The position numbers were made by a program, and so were the translations under genes. 37,242 bases of DNA from Sellimonas caecigallum. GTDB lineage: Bacteria; Bacillota; Clostridia; Lachnospirales; Lachnospiraceae. Of the stretch, positions 25,872 through 33,586 are shown piece after piece (positions within the stretch are counted from its first letter, which is position 1; every line of letters starts with the position of its first letter). The DNA is taken from contig NZ_VIRV01000021.1 of assembly GCF_019754295.1 (NCBI RefSeq), forward strand, positions 1 through 37,242. Direction: 5' to 3'. The notes below the pieces were generated by a model. It searched no databases. It worked only from the letters and a program-made list of their open reading frames with translations, and was not told where the DNA came from.

Positions 25872-27059
25872 CTATTTTTTTACCGGCTTCACATATTTCC
25901 CATACCCGATGGCATCTTGTTCGTACATACCGTCTTTTGCGACTACTTTTCCGCGTATAATGGTGTAAACTGGCGCACCTTTTCCTTCCAGCCCATCGAA
26001 GCATGTCACGTGTCCTTTTGTAAGCAGTTCTTCCTGCCTGCATGTCCATGCTTTATCCGGATCAACAATGACGATATCTCCGTCAAATCCAAGTTCAAAC
26101 GCGCCCTTCTTCCCGTACAGTCCAAATACTTTAGCAGGATTGTAGTCCATGACTTTTGCGATCAGGCTTGGACTGAGCCCTTTCTTATGTACTACCATAT
26201 CAAACATCATTGGCAGGAAGAACTGGATCGAATTGAGGCCTCCCCAGGCATGCCAGATGTCCTTTGTCTCGTTGTCTTTTTCTTCATCAGCAGCCGGAGA
26301 ATGGTCGCTTCCTACGCAGGAAAGCGTTCCGTCCAGAACATAATCCCAAAGCTTTTCCATGTCCTCTCTTTTTCGCATAGGAGGCGTGCATTTGGCCGGC
26401 GCTCCCTTCTCAAAAACAAAGTCTTCTGTAAATCCAAGGTAATGCGGGCAAGTCTCTGCTGTGACTGGAAGCCCTTCATAGATCGCATCTTTTACTGCCT
26501 GCGCCACCATCGGATGGCTCACATGGCAAATGTGCACCCTTCCGCCGGTAGCTCTGGCCATATCGATCACATTCTTGGTCGCCACATACTCTGTCCACAC
26601 ATCATGCGCATCCAGGAAGTCTCTTATCTTTTCTTCTTTCGTCCTCCCTTCTTTTCCCTTCGCTTCCCTTTCTCTTTCCAGTACCTGTCCGTACTCTTCA
26701 CAGTGAAATCCACATAATGCACCGTATGGTTTCAGAATCTCAAGCGCTTTCCTTACATTTCCCATATTGACCGTCGGGAAAAGATCCCCGTTGGGACAAG
26801 TGCATCCTGCCGCAGCTGCAGCTCTGGATCCTGTCTCAAAATCTTCCCTGTATTCAAATCCAGGTTCGTTCAAATGAGCATGGCAGTCTATGATCCCTGG
26901 AAAAACATAATTTCCCTTTGCATCTATGACTTCTTTTGCCTCCGCCTCGGTCCCTTTTTCCAAAAACGCACTGTAAATCCCGTTTTTTATTGCAATATCA
27001 GCTTCATAGATACGGTCCGGAGTGACCAGTTTCCCATTTTTCACGATCAAATCGTACAT
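25872..27059 (-). CDS. Cyclic amidohydrolase paralogue lacking the carboxy-lysine segment
   Basis: 395-aa relative of the neighbouring allantoinase, 51 nt upstream of it in the same operon. Conserved: DCHAHLNEPG, GFHCEE, HICHVSHP, GSDHSPAADEE and YNPAKVFGLYG. Aligned by eye with AllB, it lacks about 62 residues between AAAAAGCTC and PNGDLFPTVN (junction near 26795-26806). This stretch in AllB includes TTIIDMP and the metal-bridging VAFKSF lysine. The frame stays open, so this is an in-frame loss, not a frameshift. Without the bridging lysine a normal binuclear centre seems impossible. It could be an inactive remnant, a structural partner of AllB, or an enzyme with altered chemistry. AGGAGG-like site before ATG 27059. 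Confidence 0.85.
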   Translation of the reverse strand: MYDLIVKNGKLVTPDRIYEADIAIKNGIYSAFLEKGTEAEAKEVIDAKGNYVFPGIIDCHAHLNEPGFEYREDFETGSRAAAAAGCTCPNGDLFPTVNMGNVRKALEILKPYGALCGFHCEEYGQVLEREREAKGKEGRTKEEKIRDFLDAHDVWTEYVATKNVIDMARATGGRVHICHVSHPMVAQAVKDAIYEGLPVTAETCPHYLGFTEDFVFEKGAPAKCTPPMRKREDMEKLWDYVLDGTLSCVGSDHSPAADEEKDNETKDIWHAWGGLNSIQFFLPMMFDMVVHKKGLSPSLIAKVMDYNPAKVFGLYGKKGAFELGFDGDIVIVDPDKAWTCRQEELLTKGHVTCFDGLEGKGAPVYTIIRGKVVAKDGMYEQDAIGYGKYVKPVKK

Positions 27060-27372
27060 CTTTTCCCCTCCTGCACAAGAATTTTTTCAAAATTCCTTTT
27101 CAATCTATATGTATACTAATAACTTTATTAGATTACAGAAAAAAAAGCAATGGCACGAAAGCTAAAAAAATATTTTGTTTTTATCTATCATGTATAAAAC
27201 CCAAATCTCTTTGTGTCATTTTTTGTATTTGAAGATACAATTTTGATATTTTTTTAACATAATAAGGGCGCTCTTCCTTATTTCCCTTGGTCAAACAAAA
27301 AGCACTGGCGACAAGCGCCAGTGCTCACGTACGATTATTATAAATGCTTATAAAATATTTGTCAACCGCCTT
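27060..27372. other. 313-bp intergenic region upstream of the amidohydrolase operon
   Basis: No gene is supported here. It is A/T-rich and holds a perfect palindrome CTAATAACTTTATTAG (27116-27131, mirrored arms CTAATAA/TTATTAG) next to a minus-strand TATACAT -10-like box. It also holds a TTTTTATCTATC box (27178-27189), an inverted repeat TTGTATTTGAAGATACAA (27223-27240), and the DAACS terminator at 27297-27325. The palindrome lies where an operator for the allB operon would be expected. Confidence 0.55.
27297..27325 (-). terminator. Terminator after the DAACS symporter gene
   Basis: Perfect 10-bp stem AGCACTGGCG/CGCCAGTGCT with a 5-base loop, then five T on the minus strand. It lies 48 bases after the symporter stop. 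Confidence 0.9.
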
Positions 27373-28626
27373 TTATTTTGCGTATTTGACAGTTTTCTTT
27401 TCGTTGTAAACATCACGGTCCAGTTCGCCGATCTTATTGGCAACAAGCATACCTACCATAACGTCTACGTCTACATTCATCAATGTTCGGAACATTCCTG
27501 CAAACCAGTCGATACCGATAAGTACGGCGATACTGTCCATTGAAAGGCCGAGGGAGGAAGCAAGGAACGTATAGACGATCACAGATCCGCCCGGAACAGA
27601 GATCGTTCCCATACACATGAGACAGGAAAGAAGGATCGCCATTCCCATCTGGTATACGCTCAGCTCGACACCTGTAGCCTGAGCCATAAAGAAGATCGCT
27701 ACCACGTAACACTGTGCGGCACCGCAGCTGTTCATGGACATCGTGATCGGTCCTGTGAAGTCCGCCACTTTACGGCTTACACCGAATTTCTCCACTGCAT
27801 CTTCCATCTTTGTCGGAAGACAGATTGCTCCGGATGTAGTCGTCACTGCCATGATGGACATCTTGGCAAATTTCTTCGGCATCTTAAACAGATTGACCTT
27901 GCAGAGCGTCGCTGTAAGAGGTCCGAACACAAGGAACTGGATCGCATCCCCCACGAGAAGCACTCCGAGGAATTTGAGCATCGGAATGATAACTTTAAAT
28001 CCGGTCGAACCTGCCACGTTAGCCAGAAGGCAGAAGATACCGATCGGAGCCACTGTCATGACGATCTTGATGATATTTGTGATGATACTGTTGATTCCCA
28101 CTACGAAATCTGCGATATTCCGGTTGCCTGTATGTTTTGTATACTGTCCCATGGCAACACCGAAGAACAGCGCGAATACGATACATGGAACCATGGATCC
28201 TTCCGCCATCGCCTGGATCACGTTTGTCGGGACAAAGTTGGTAAGTGTCTCCTGGAGAGATGCGGACGCCACTGTCGTCTCTGCAATCTCCTCTGCGCTG
28301 GAAAGGTCAATCCCCAAACCCGGTTTTACGATCAGAGAGAGTGCCACTCCAAGTGCTGCTGAAAATACCGTAAACCCGATGATCCATTTAAATGTATGGA
28401 ATCCCATCTTTCCTACATCCTGTCCATCTCCGCTTCCTACTGCCCCCGCCACAGCGGACATTACAAGAATGACGACAGACATCTGAATCAAGCGCAGGAA
28501 AATATCCCCGATAAATTTCAGATTCGATGCCCACGGGCCTACGATACTACCGAAAACAAGACCGCCTATAGTCGCAAGAAGAATCTGCGTCGTAAGCGAT
28601 ATTGAAAATTTTTTCTTTTTTTCCAT
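27373..28626 (-). CDS. Dicarboxylate/amino acid:cation symporter (DAACS family)
   Basis: Secondary transporter of 417 aa using Na+ or H+ to move acidic or neutral amino acids or dicarboxylates. Family hallmarks: TTTSGAICLPTKMEDAVEKFG (hairpin 1 region, read in part as TTTSGAICLP), ITMSMNSCGAAQCYVV (the NMDGT-like TM7 position is MNSCG here, so the usual Asp is not present) and GTISVPGGSVIVY (hairpin 2). ATG 28626 is 8 nt after AAGG; a TTG three bases further up is unlikely. It is monocistronic, divergent from allH. The substrate could be a pathway acid or amino acid, but the altered TM7 motif argues against plain glutamate/aspartate specificity. Confidence 0.92.
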   Translation of the reverse strand: MEKKKKFSISLTTQILLATIGGLVFGSIVGPWASNLKFIGDIFLRLIQMSVVILVMSAVAGAVGSGDGQDVGKMGFHTFKWIIGFTVFSAALGVALSLIVKPGLGIDLSSAEEIAETTVASASLQETLTNFVPTNVIQAMAEGSMVPCIVFALFFGVAMGQYTKHTGNRNIADFVVGINSIITNIIKIVMTVAPIGIFCLLANVAGSTGFKVIIPMLKFLGVLLVGDAIQFLVFGPLTATLCKVNLFKMPKKFAKMSIMAVTTTSGAICLPTKMEDAVEKFGVSRKVADFTGPITMSMNSCGAAQCYVVAIFFMAQATGVELSVYQMGMAILLSCLMCMGTISVPGGSVIVYTFLASSLGLSMDSIAVLIGIDWFAGMFRTLMNVDVDVMVGMLVANKIGELDRDVYNEKKTVKYAK

Positions 28627-28714
28627 CAAGCTTTCCTTCCTTTCTTATACCCATAGATGTTCGCGCTCGCAGGCGCAATAAAGTCGGACCGGCCAGTCAC
28701 TTTACTTATTACAT

Positions 28715-28743
28715 ATTCTAATGGATAACATTAGGAAAAGCAA
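28715..28743 (-). promoter_or_regulatory. Predicted promoter of the DAACS gene
   Basis: On the minus strand TTGCTT (28738-28743), 17 bp, TAGAAT (28715-28720). GGATAA motifs surround it: ATGGATAAC at 28721-28729, and TTATCC copies at 28761-28766 and 28775-28780. Confidence 0.5.
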
Positions 28744-28806
28744 TGTAGAAAACAAGTAAATTATCCTCTTCTTTTTATCCATTGTGTATAATTTGCCGAA
28801 TTTTAT

Positions 28807-28835
28807 TTGTCCTTTTCTCGTCTTTTTGCTACAAT
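28807..28835 (+). promoter_or_regulatory. Predicted promoter of allH
   Basis: TTGTCC (28807-28812), 17 bp, TACAAT (28830-28835), about 58 bases before the start codon. CTTTTTATCCA (28771-28781) is centred about 30 bases upstream of the -35 and is shared with the divergent DAACS promoter. Confidence 0.55.
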
Positions 28836-28892
28836 CTTTTTTAGATTGTTAGACCGGAGTGACTATCGGATCCTCCGCGGAAAGGAAAACTT

Positions 28893-29756
28893 ATGAAAAT
28901 CAAAATTACGTCTTTTTCCACTTACGCCCTCTCGATACTCTGTTCTTGCGGACACGGTTTTATACACTCCGTATACCGTAAGACTGTAAATATACAGATA
29001 GGCGCTTCCCTCCTGGCCTTGCAGTCATCCCCGTCCCCTCAGTCTCCGCTGAGTCTTATGACGGAGCTGACTTCGGATCAGATAGAATCCTTATCTTTTT
29101 TGCCTGGCCAGCGCGTGGAAGTGATGCCGGAAGAGATTTGCATTTTTACAGGGACCAACGTCTTTTGCTTTGATTGTTCTGGCGCTTCTGTTTTTGATTC
29201 TCTTCTTTTGCCGTGCAGTCATCTTTCCTGGACCCGTTTTCTGCGGCCAGCGCTTTCCGGCTCCACATCTACGGGTTTTTGTCTTCTCTTTACAGATTCG
29301 AAAGAAGATGCGCCTGGAGATCAGTTTCTTATAAATAAAGCTGCTATGAGTAAACTCATGGCAGCTTCGGATCATTTTTATAAAGAAGATTATCCTTCCT
29401 CCGCTTTTATATTAAGCGGTCTCATCGGTCTTGGTATCGGCTTGACCCCAAGCGGGGATGATTTTCTGTGCGGCGTACTGGCCGGTCTCATCCTTACCGG
29501 ACACGAACAGCATCCATTTTCCTCTTGTCTGAGAGAAGCGGTCGCTTCGCATCTGACAGATACAAACGACATCAGCCGCTCTTTTCTGTCCTGCGCTCTG
29601 GAAGGGCACTTCAGCCGTCCTGTCAAAGAGCTTGTATACGCCTCCTCCCCGAAAGAGATTCAGACCTCTTTTGGCGAAGTAGGCCATTCCTCAGGGATGG
29701 ACACCTTGTGCGGAATCTTGTTTATCTGTTCTCTGCTTCTTGATAAACGTCCATAG
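28893..29756 (+). CDS. allH: Oxamate carbamoyltransferase subunit AllH (YlbF, DUF2877)
   Basis: 287-aa protein with the DUF2877 hallmark SGLIGLGIGLTPSGDDFLCG (about 175-194) and the C-terminal GHSSGMDTLCGI. E. coli AllH/YlbF is the third subunit of the enzyme that splits oxalurate with phosphate into oxamate and carbamoyl phosphate. Its partners AllF and AllG are a single fused protein encoded at 16766-19771, so this gene has moved away from the operon and onto the other strand. GGAAAGGAAAAC precedes ATG 28893. Its 3' end overlaps the convergent aminotransferase gene by 35 bp; no terminator is visible between them. Confidence 0.9.
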   Translation: MKIKITSFSTYALSILCSCGHGFIHSVYRKTVNIQIGASLLALQSSPSPQSPLSLMTELTSDQIESLSFLPGQRVEVMPEEICIFTGTNVFCFDCSGASVFDSLLLPCSHLSWTRFLRPALSGSTSTGFCLLFTDSKEDAPGDQFLINKAAMSKLMAASDHFYKEDYPSSAFILSGLIGLGIGLTPSGDDFLCGVLAGLILTGHEQHPFSSCLREAVASHLTDTNDISRSFLSCALEGHFSRPVKELVYASSPKEIQTSFGEVGHSSGMDTLCGILFICSLLLDKRP

Positions 29757-30954
29757 CAGCGGCTACAGCTTCTCCGGATGAGACTTTGACTCCATTTCTT
29801 CTCATGACTGCTTCCAGTGCTCCGAGAAGGATCAGAATATTTCTCTTCTGGCTGGAATATCCCATGTTTCCGATACGGAGGATTTTTCCATCCAGCGGTC
29901 CAAAAGAAGTGGCGATCTCGATTCCAAATTCATCCAGCATCATACCGCGGATGGCCTTTCCATCGGCGCCGTCCGGGATATTGATGGCTGTGACAACCGG
30001 CATCTTGTGCTTCAGATCCCCGAAGATCGTAAGTCCCATAGCCTGAAGCCCTGCTACAAGCGCTCTGTCGTTGAGGCTGTGTCTTGCAAATCTTGCCTCA
30101 AGCGTCTCATTTACGATACATCTGAGTGCTTCGTGCACGGCATACTGCATGCTCGTAGCCTCTGTATGGTGGTTGAGTCTTCTCGGACTCCAGTAGTCCT
30201 CAAGCTGTCCCAGATCCAAATAGTTGCTTGGTATGCGCACAAGGCCGCCGTCCACATCATCGGATGTACGGATTCCTTTTTCTACACGTTTTCTGGCTTT
30301 TACGATATCCTCGATCTGCTGATTGTATGTGATCAGGGCAGATCCTGACGGAGCGGAAATACATTTCTGTGTTCCGGAGATACATGCGGACAGTTTCCAG
30401 TCATCCACTTTCACATCCACGCCTCCCAGTGTTGCTACCGCGTCAACGATCAGAAGCGCTCCGTATCTTTCACAGATTTCTCCAAGCTCTTCCAAAGGCT
30501 GCATCATGGAAGTAGAGGTTTCACCGTGGATGCAGGCAACTGCTTTGTAGCTGTCTTTCTTCAATGCATCTTCGATCTCCTGCGGATCGAATACGGTTCC
30601 CCACTCTTTTTCCAGAAGGGTAATATCTGCCCCACAGCGCTCCAAGATCTCAGCGAGCAGGTATCCGAAACGTCCAAATGCCGGGATGAGCACCTTATCT
30701 CCCGGACAGATCGCTCCGGTCAGCACGGTTTCCAGACCTCCTCTTGACGTAGTATCCACTACATAAGTCTGGCGGTTCTTTGTCTGGAACACATAACGTT
30801 CCATTTCCATCGTCTCATTCATAAGAGCGGTAAATTCCGGATCAAATTGTCCCAGGATATGTGCGCTCATGGCACGAAGGACTCTTGGATCAGCTTCCAC
30901 CGGGCCCGGTGTCATCAGCATACGTGGGGATGGGTTGATTTCTTTATACTGCAT
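29722..30954 (-). CDS. pucG: PLP aminotransferase, (S)-ureidoglycine-glyoxylate type (PucG-like)
   Basis: Class V aminotransferase of 410 aa. MLMTPGPVEADPRVLRAMS opens the fold, HGETSTSMMQP and LIVDAVATLGG bind PLP, and GTQKCISAPSGSAL holds the Schiff-base Lys. It has Gln in LGQFDPEF and Asn in RRLNHHTEA, where alanine-glyoxylate enzymes usually differ. As I recall, a Gln and an Asn at such positions set ureidoglycine specificity in B. subtilis PucG. Predicted reaction: ureidoglycine + glyoxylate -> oxalurate + glycine, a second route to oxalurate beside AllE/AllD. ATG 30954 is chosen because AGGAG is 8 nt away; ATG 30960 would be only 2 nt away. It overlaps allH by 35 bp at the 3' end. Confidence 0.87.
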   Translation of the reverse strand: MQYKEINPSPRMLMTPGPVEADPRVLRAMSAHILGQFDPEFTALMNETMEMERYVFQTKNRQTYVVDTTSRGGLETVLTGAICPGDKVLIPAFGRFGYLLAEILERCGADITLLEKEWGTVFDPQEIEDALKKDSYKAVACIHGETSTSMMQPLEELGEICERYGALLIVDAVATLGGVDVKVDDWKLSACISGTQKCISAPSGSALITYNQQIEDIVKARKRVEKGIRTSDDVDGGLVRIPSNYLDLGQLEDYWSPRRLNHHTEATSMQYAVHEALRCIVNETLEARFARHSLNDRALVAGLQAMGLTIFGDLKHKMPVVTAINIPDGADGKAIRGMMLDEFGIEIATSFGPLDGKILRIGNMGYSSQKRNILILLGALEAVMRRNGVKVSSGEAVAAAMDVYQEAENR

Positions 30955-31024
30955 ATTCATTTCTCCTTTTGCCTTTCTATTCCGTTATGAAATGCTTCAC
31001 TTTGCTAAAGTCAAAACATTATTT

Positions 31025-31053
31025 ATTATAATTACCCCACGCTGTTTTCGCAA
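31025..31053 (-). promoter_or_regulatory. Predicted promoter of the pucG-like gene
   Basis: On the minus strand TTGCGA (31048-31053), 17 bp, TATAAT (31025-31030). A TTTTTATCTTATC box (31058-31070 on the plus strand) abuts the -35. This lies inside the tail of the Crp/Fnr remnant. Confidence 0.6.
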
Positions 31054-31060
31054 GCTCTTT

Positions 31061-31440
31061 TTATCTTATCTTTTCACACAGATTTGTTTCGTAAGGTACT
31101 GGGCGGATGAGACTGATCAAATAATCCCGGTTCAAAATCCGAATCTTCTTATAGGAAGTAGATACGATCCCTTGCTCTTTCCATTCATTCAATACTCTTG
31201 TGCCGTTACACGGTTCAGTCCCAGGGAAATACCCAGCTCTTCCTGTGTATACGGTATACTTGTCCTTGTCACTCCCCGGTCCGGATCCGGGTACGACGTC
31301 TCGTGAAGCAGAAAACTCGCAATTTTCTGGTACCGGTCATACAATGTGATTCTTCTGAGCTGCTCCACAAGATGATTGCATGTCCTGGACAAAAGCTTGA
31401 GCATTATCTTCATCAGTTCTCTGGATTCTTCCATTTCATC
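31061..31440 (-). pseudogene. C-terminal remnant of a Crp/Fnr-family regulator, frameshifted
   Basis: Residues readable from 31440 downward are DEMEESRELMKIMLKLLSR..., the dimerisation helix and winged helix of a Crp/Fnr protein, with PYTQEELGISLGLNRVT as the recognition helix. The frame then hits a stop (QEY*). Continuing one base off restores RVLNEWKEQGIVSTSYKKIR... to a stop at 31061-31063, as expected of the family. One missing A near 31197 would explain it. The N-terminal cyclic-nucleotide-like domain is absent: the frame is closed by TGA at 31441-31443, exactly where the MATE remnant begins. It is a dead gene with two lesions. Confidence 0.85.
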
Positions 31441-32197
31441 TCAAGGAATCAGCATGGTCATTGCCATTTTTTACCTAAACCGAAAAAATTTCGTCTGTCG
31501 GTTTTCAAGGAAAATGCTGAGGATAGACAGAGCACTTCTGAAAGAGCTGGTCCTTGTGGGAATCCCGGTTTCTTTCCAGGAATGCATTGTTCGCTTTTCT
31601 TTCTTATATTTGACGTCCATCACAAACAGTTTCGGGATTTACACTGCATCTGCAGTGGGCGTGGCAAGCAAATACGATGTATTTGCCATGCTTCCGGCTA
31701 CTTCCATATCCAACGCACTTGCAGCCCTCACTGCGCAAAATATGGGCGCCGGAAAACCAGAACGCGCCAGAACCTTCCTTCACTATGGCATGACAACAGC
31801 ATTTGCCTGTTCCCTGGCTTTCTTTGCCTGGGCACAGATTTCCCCGCAGACAATGATCAGCATCTTTTCATCCGATCCGAATGTAATTTCTGTCGGAATT
31901 CCGTTTCTGCGGGCATGCAGTTTGGACTACCTTGCCGTTTCCTTTTTATTCTGCCTGAACGGATATTTAAATGGCTGCGAAAAGACACTGTTTACGATGG
32001 CAAACTGTTGCTGCGGCGCTTTGCTGATCCGCGTCCCTCTTCTGGCCATGCTGATCTATAACAATGTACACTCACTTCTGTATTACGGGCTTGTATCGCC
32101 ATTTTCTTCTGTGGCCATGCTCGGTGTAATCTGTTTTTATATGACCCGTCAAAGCAGGAAATCCGGTGTGCTTCCTATTTATAGAAAAACTATATAA
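31441..32197 (+). pseudogene. C-terminal half of a MATE-family efflux transporter
   Basis: About 250 residues with six hydrophobic segments: MVIAIFYLNRKNF, ALLKELVLVGIPVSFQECIV, GVASKYDVFAMLPATSISNALAALTAQNMGAG (read in part as SNALAALTAQNMGAGKPERA) and a last section with VPLLAMLIYNN. These are typical of the second half of MATE pumps, which are usually about 450 aa. The first half is missing and the sequence abuts the Crp/Fnr remnant on the opposite strand. The first in-frame ATG is 31454, but no ribosome site precedes it, so translation is unlikely. A separate N-terminal half was not seen elsewhere in the window. Confidence 0.85.
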
Positions 32198-32238
32198 TCG
32201 TTATAACAATTACCTATAAACAGAACGTTCACAGTTTG

Positions 32239-32267
32239 TTGACAGTTTGTGTTTCCGCCGATATACT
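32239..32267 (+). promoter_or_regulatory. Consensus promoter of the ABC transporter operon
   Basis: TTGACA (32239-32244), 17 bp, TATACT (32262-32267): a near-perfect sigma-A promoter 40 bases before the lipoprotein start. ACAGTTTGT occurs twice over the -35 (32231-32239 and 32243-32251, 12-bp period), possibly a regulator site. Confidence 0.8.
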
Positions 32268-32306
32268 TAGTCTTACTACATTCATATAACAAAGGAGAGA
32301 GTGCAT

Positions 32307-33455
32307 ATGAGGAAAAAATTAGCTGTGCTTTTGGCATGCGTCATGGTATTTTCCATGTTCTTAACTGCATGCGGCAACAGCAGTGAAGAAACAAAGGAGA
32401 AAAAGCAGACAGAGACTGCTTCTGAAGATGAGTATCATGTAGCTATCGTTACCCCTACATTATCTGTAAGTGAAGATGAGTTCCGTGCAGGACAGCAGCT
32501 GGAAGAGCAGTATCCAGATATCGTGCAGCATCTTGTCCTCCCGGAAAAATTCGATACAGAGATTGAAGGATGCATCAGTACGATCGTATCCGCTGCCGAT
32601 GACCCGCTTATGAAAGCAGTTGTCGTTATCTCCGGACAGTCAGGCCTGATTCCTGCTTTCCAGCAAATCAAAGAGAAGAACCCGGATATCATCACGATCT
32701 CTGCCCCGATTTACGACGAACCGGATATGATGGCAGAGTATATCGATCTGAATCTTGACATGGACGCCCTGAGAAGAGGAGAGACAATCCCGACAAAGGC
32801 ACATGAAATGGGAGCAAAAACATTTATCCACTATTCCTTCCCTACACATCTTGCAAAACCACTTATCACTGCAAGAAAAGACAAGATGAAAGAAACTTGT
32901 GAAAAACTCGGCATGGAATTTGTGGAAGTGATCACTCCAGACCCGCAGACCGGAAACGGACCGGAAGCTATGCAGCAGTTCCTCCGTGAAGATATTCCGC
33001 GGCAGATTGAAAAATACGGCACAGACACAAATATTTTCGGCTCCAACTGCCCGATGTACGATGTCATCATCGACGAAGCTCTGAAGCTGAAATTTACAGT
33101 CGCAGAACAGTGCTGCCCGACACCTACACAGGCATTCCCGACAGTTCTCGGACTTGAGATCTCTGAAGAAGATGCGACAAACTTCGACAAGATCAACGAG
33201 ATGATCGCTGAAAAGGTAGACGCTGCAGGTATGAAGGGACGCCTTTCCGGCTGGCCGATTCCATCCACTATCTTCCTTCCAAAATTTGGTGTGGAAGTTG
33301 CAATGGAAATGATCACAAATCCGGATTTTGATCCGAACAGTGCTGAAAATCTCGGCAAGCTTGCCAAGGAGAAATTCGATCTGGAGGTAGATTTCCAGCA
33401 GTACGAAGACTACGAAAACTATTACATGTTTATCATGGAAGACATTTATTACTAA
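32307..33455 (+). CDS. DUF3798 substrate-binding lipoprotein of an ABC importer
   Basis: 382-aa extracytoplasmic protein. Signal peptide MRKKLAVLLACVMVFSMFLT followed by lipobox LTAC (Cys about 22), then a Ser/Glu/Lys-rich linker. The mature part has a periplasmic-binding-protein-like fold beginning YHVAIVTPTLSVSEDEFRAG and includes VVVISGQSGLIPAFQQIKEKNPD, read in part as AVVVISGQSGLIPAFQQI; it is recognisable as DUF3798. ATG 32307 is 9 nt after AGGAG; an upstream GTG (32301) is too close. First gene of an ABC operon, separated from the ATPase by a strong hairpin, as usual when the binding protein is made in excess. The ligand is unknown; a purine-related compound is a guess from the neighbouring island. 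Confidence 0.92.
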   Translation: MRKKLAVLLACVMVFSMFLTACGNSSEETKEKKQTETASEDEYHVAIVTPTLSVSEDEFRAGQQLEEQYPDIVQHLVLPEKFDTEIEGCISTIVSAADDPLMKAVVVISGQSGLIPAFQQIKEKNPDIITISAPIYDEPDMMAEYIDLNLDMDALRRGETIPTKAHEMGAKTFIHYSFPTHLAKPLITARKDKMKETCEKLGMEFVEVITPDPQTGNGPEAMQQFLREDIPRQIEKYGTDTNIFGSNCPMYDVIIDEALKLKFTVAEQCCPTPTQAFPTVLGLEISEEDATNFDKINEMIAEKVDAAGMKGRLSGWPIPSTIFLPKFGVEVAMEMITNPDFDPNSAENLGKLAKEKFDLEVDFQQYEDYENYYMFIMEDIYY

Positions 33456-33467
33456 ACCTCACATAAT

Positions 33468-33526
33468 AATATCCCTGTTGGAATCAACGCTTCTACCATC
33501 TCGATTTTCCAACAGGGATATTTTTT
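33468..33526 (+). terminator. Strong hairpin/partial terminator after the lipoprotein gene
   Basis: A perfect 16-bp inverted repeat (AATATCCCTGTTGGAA and TTCCAACAGGGATATT) with a 23-base loop, followed by TTTTTT overlapping the stem end. It begins 12 bases after the stop and sits before the ATPase gene. It probably attenuates transcription of the permease genes and protects the lipoprotein mRNA. Confidence 0.85.
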
Positions 33527-33586
33527 CCTGCATATGGTATAATGGATATGCCATATGAAAAACCATTTCCGAAAAGAGAGGAAAAA

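Noticed and set aside
25635-26717. 360-aa plus-strand frame
   Set aside because: Antisense to allB and its paralogue; no motif or ribosome site.
31376-32197. Intact 273-aa protein starting at 31376
   Set aside because: The first ~22 codons are antisense to the Crp/Fnr remnant and unrelated to MATE proteins, so the frame is open by chance across the deletion joint.
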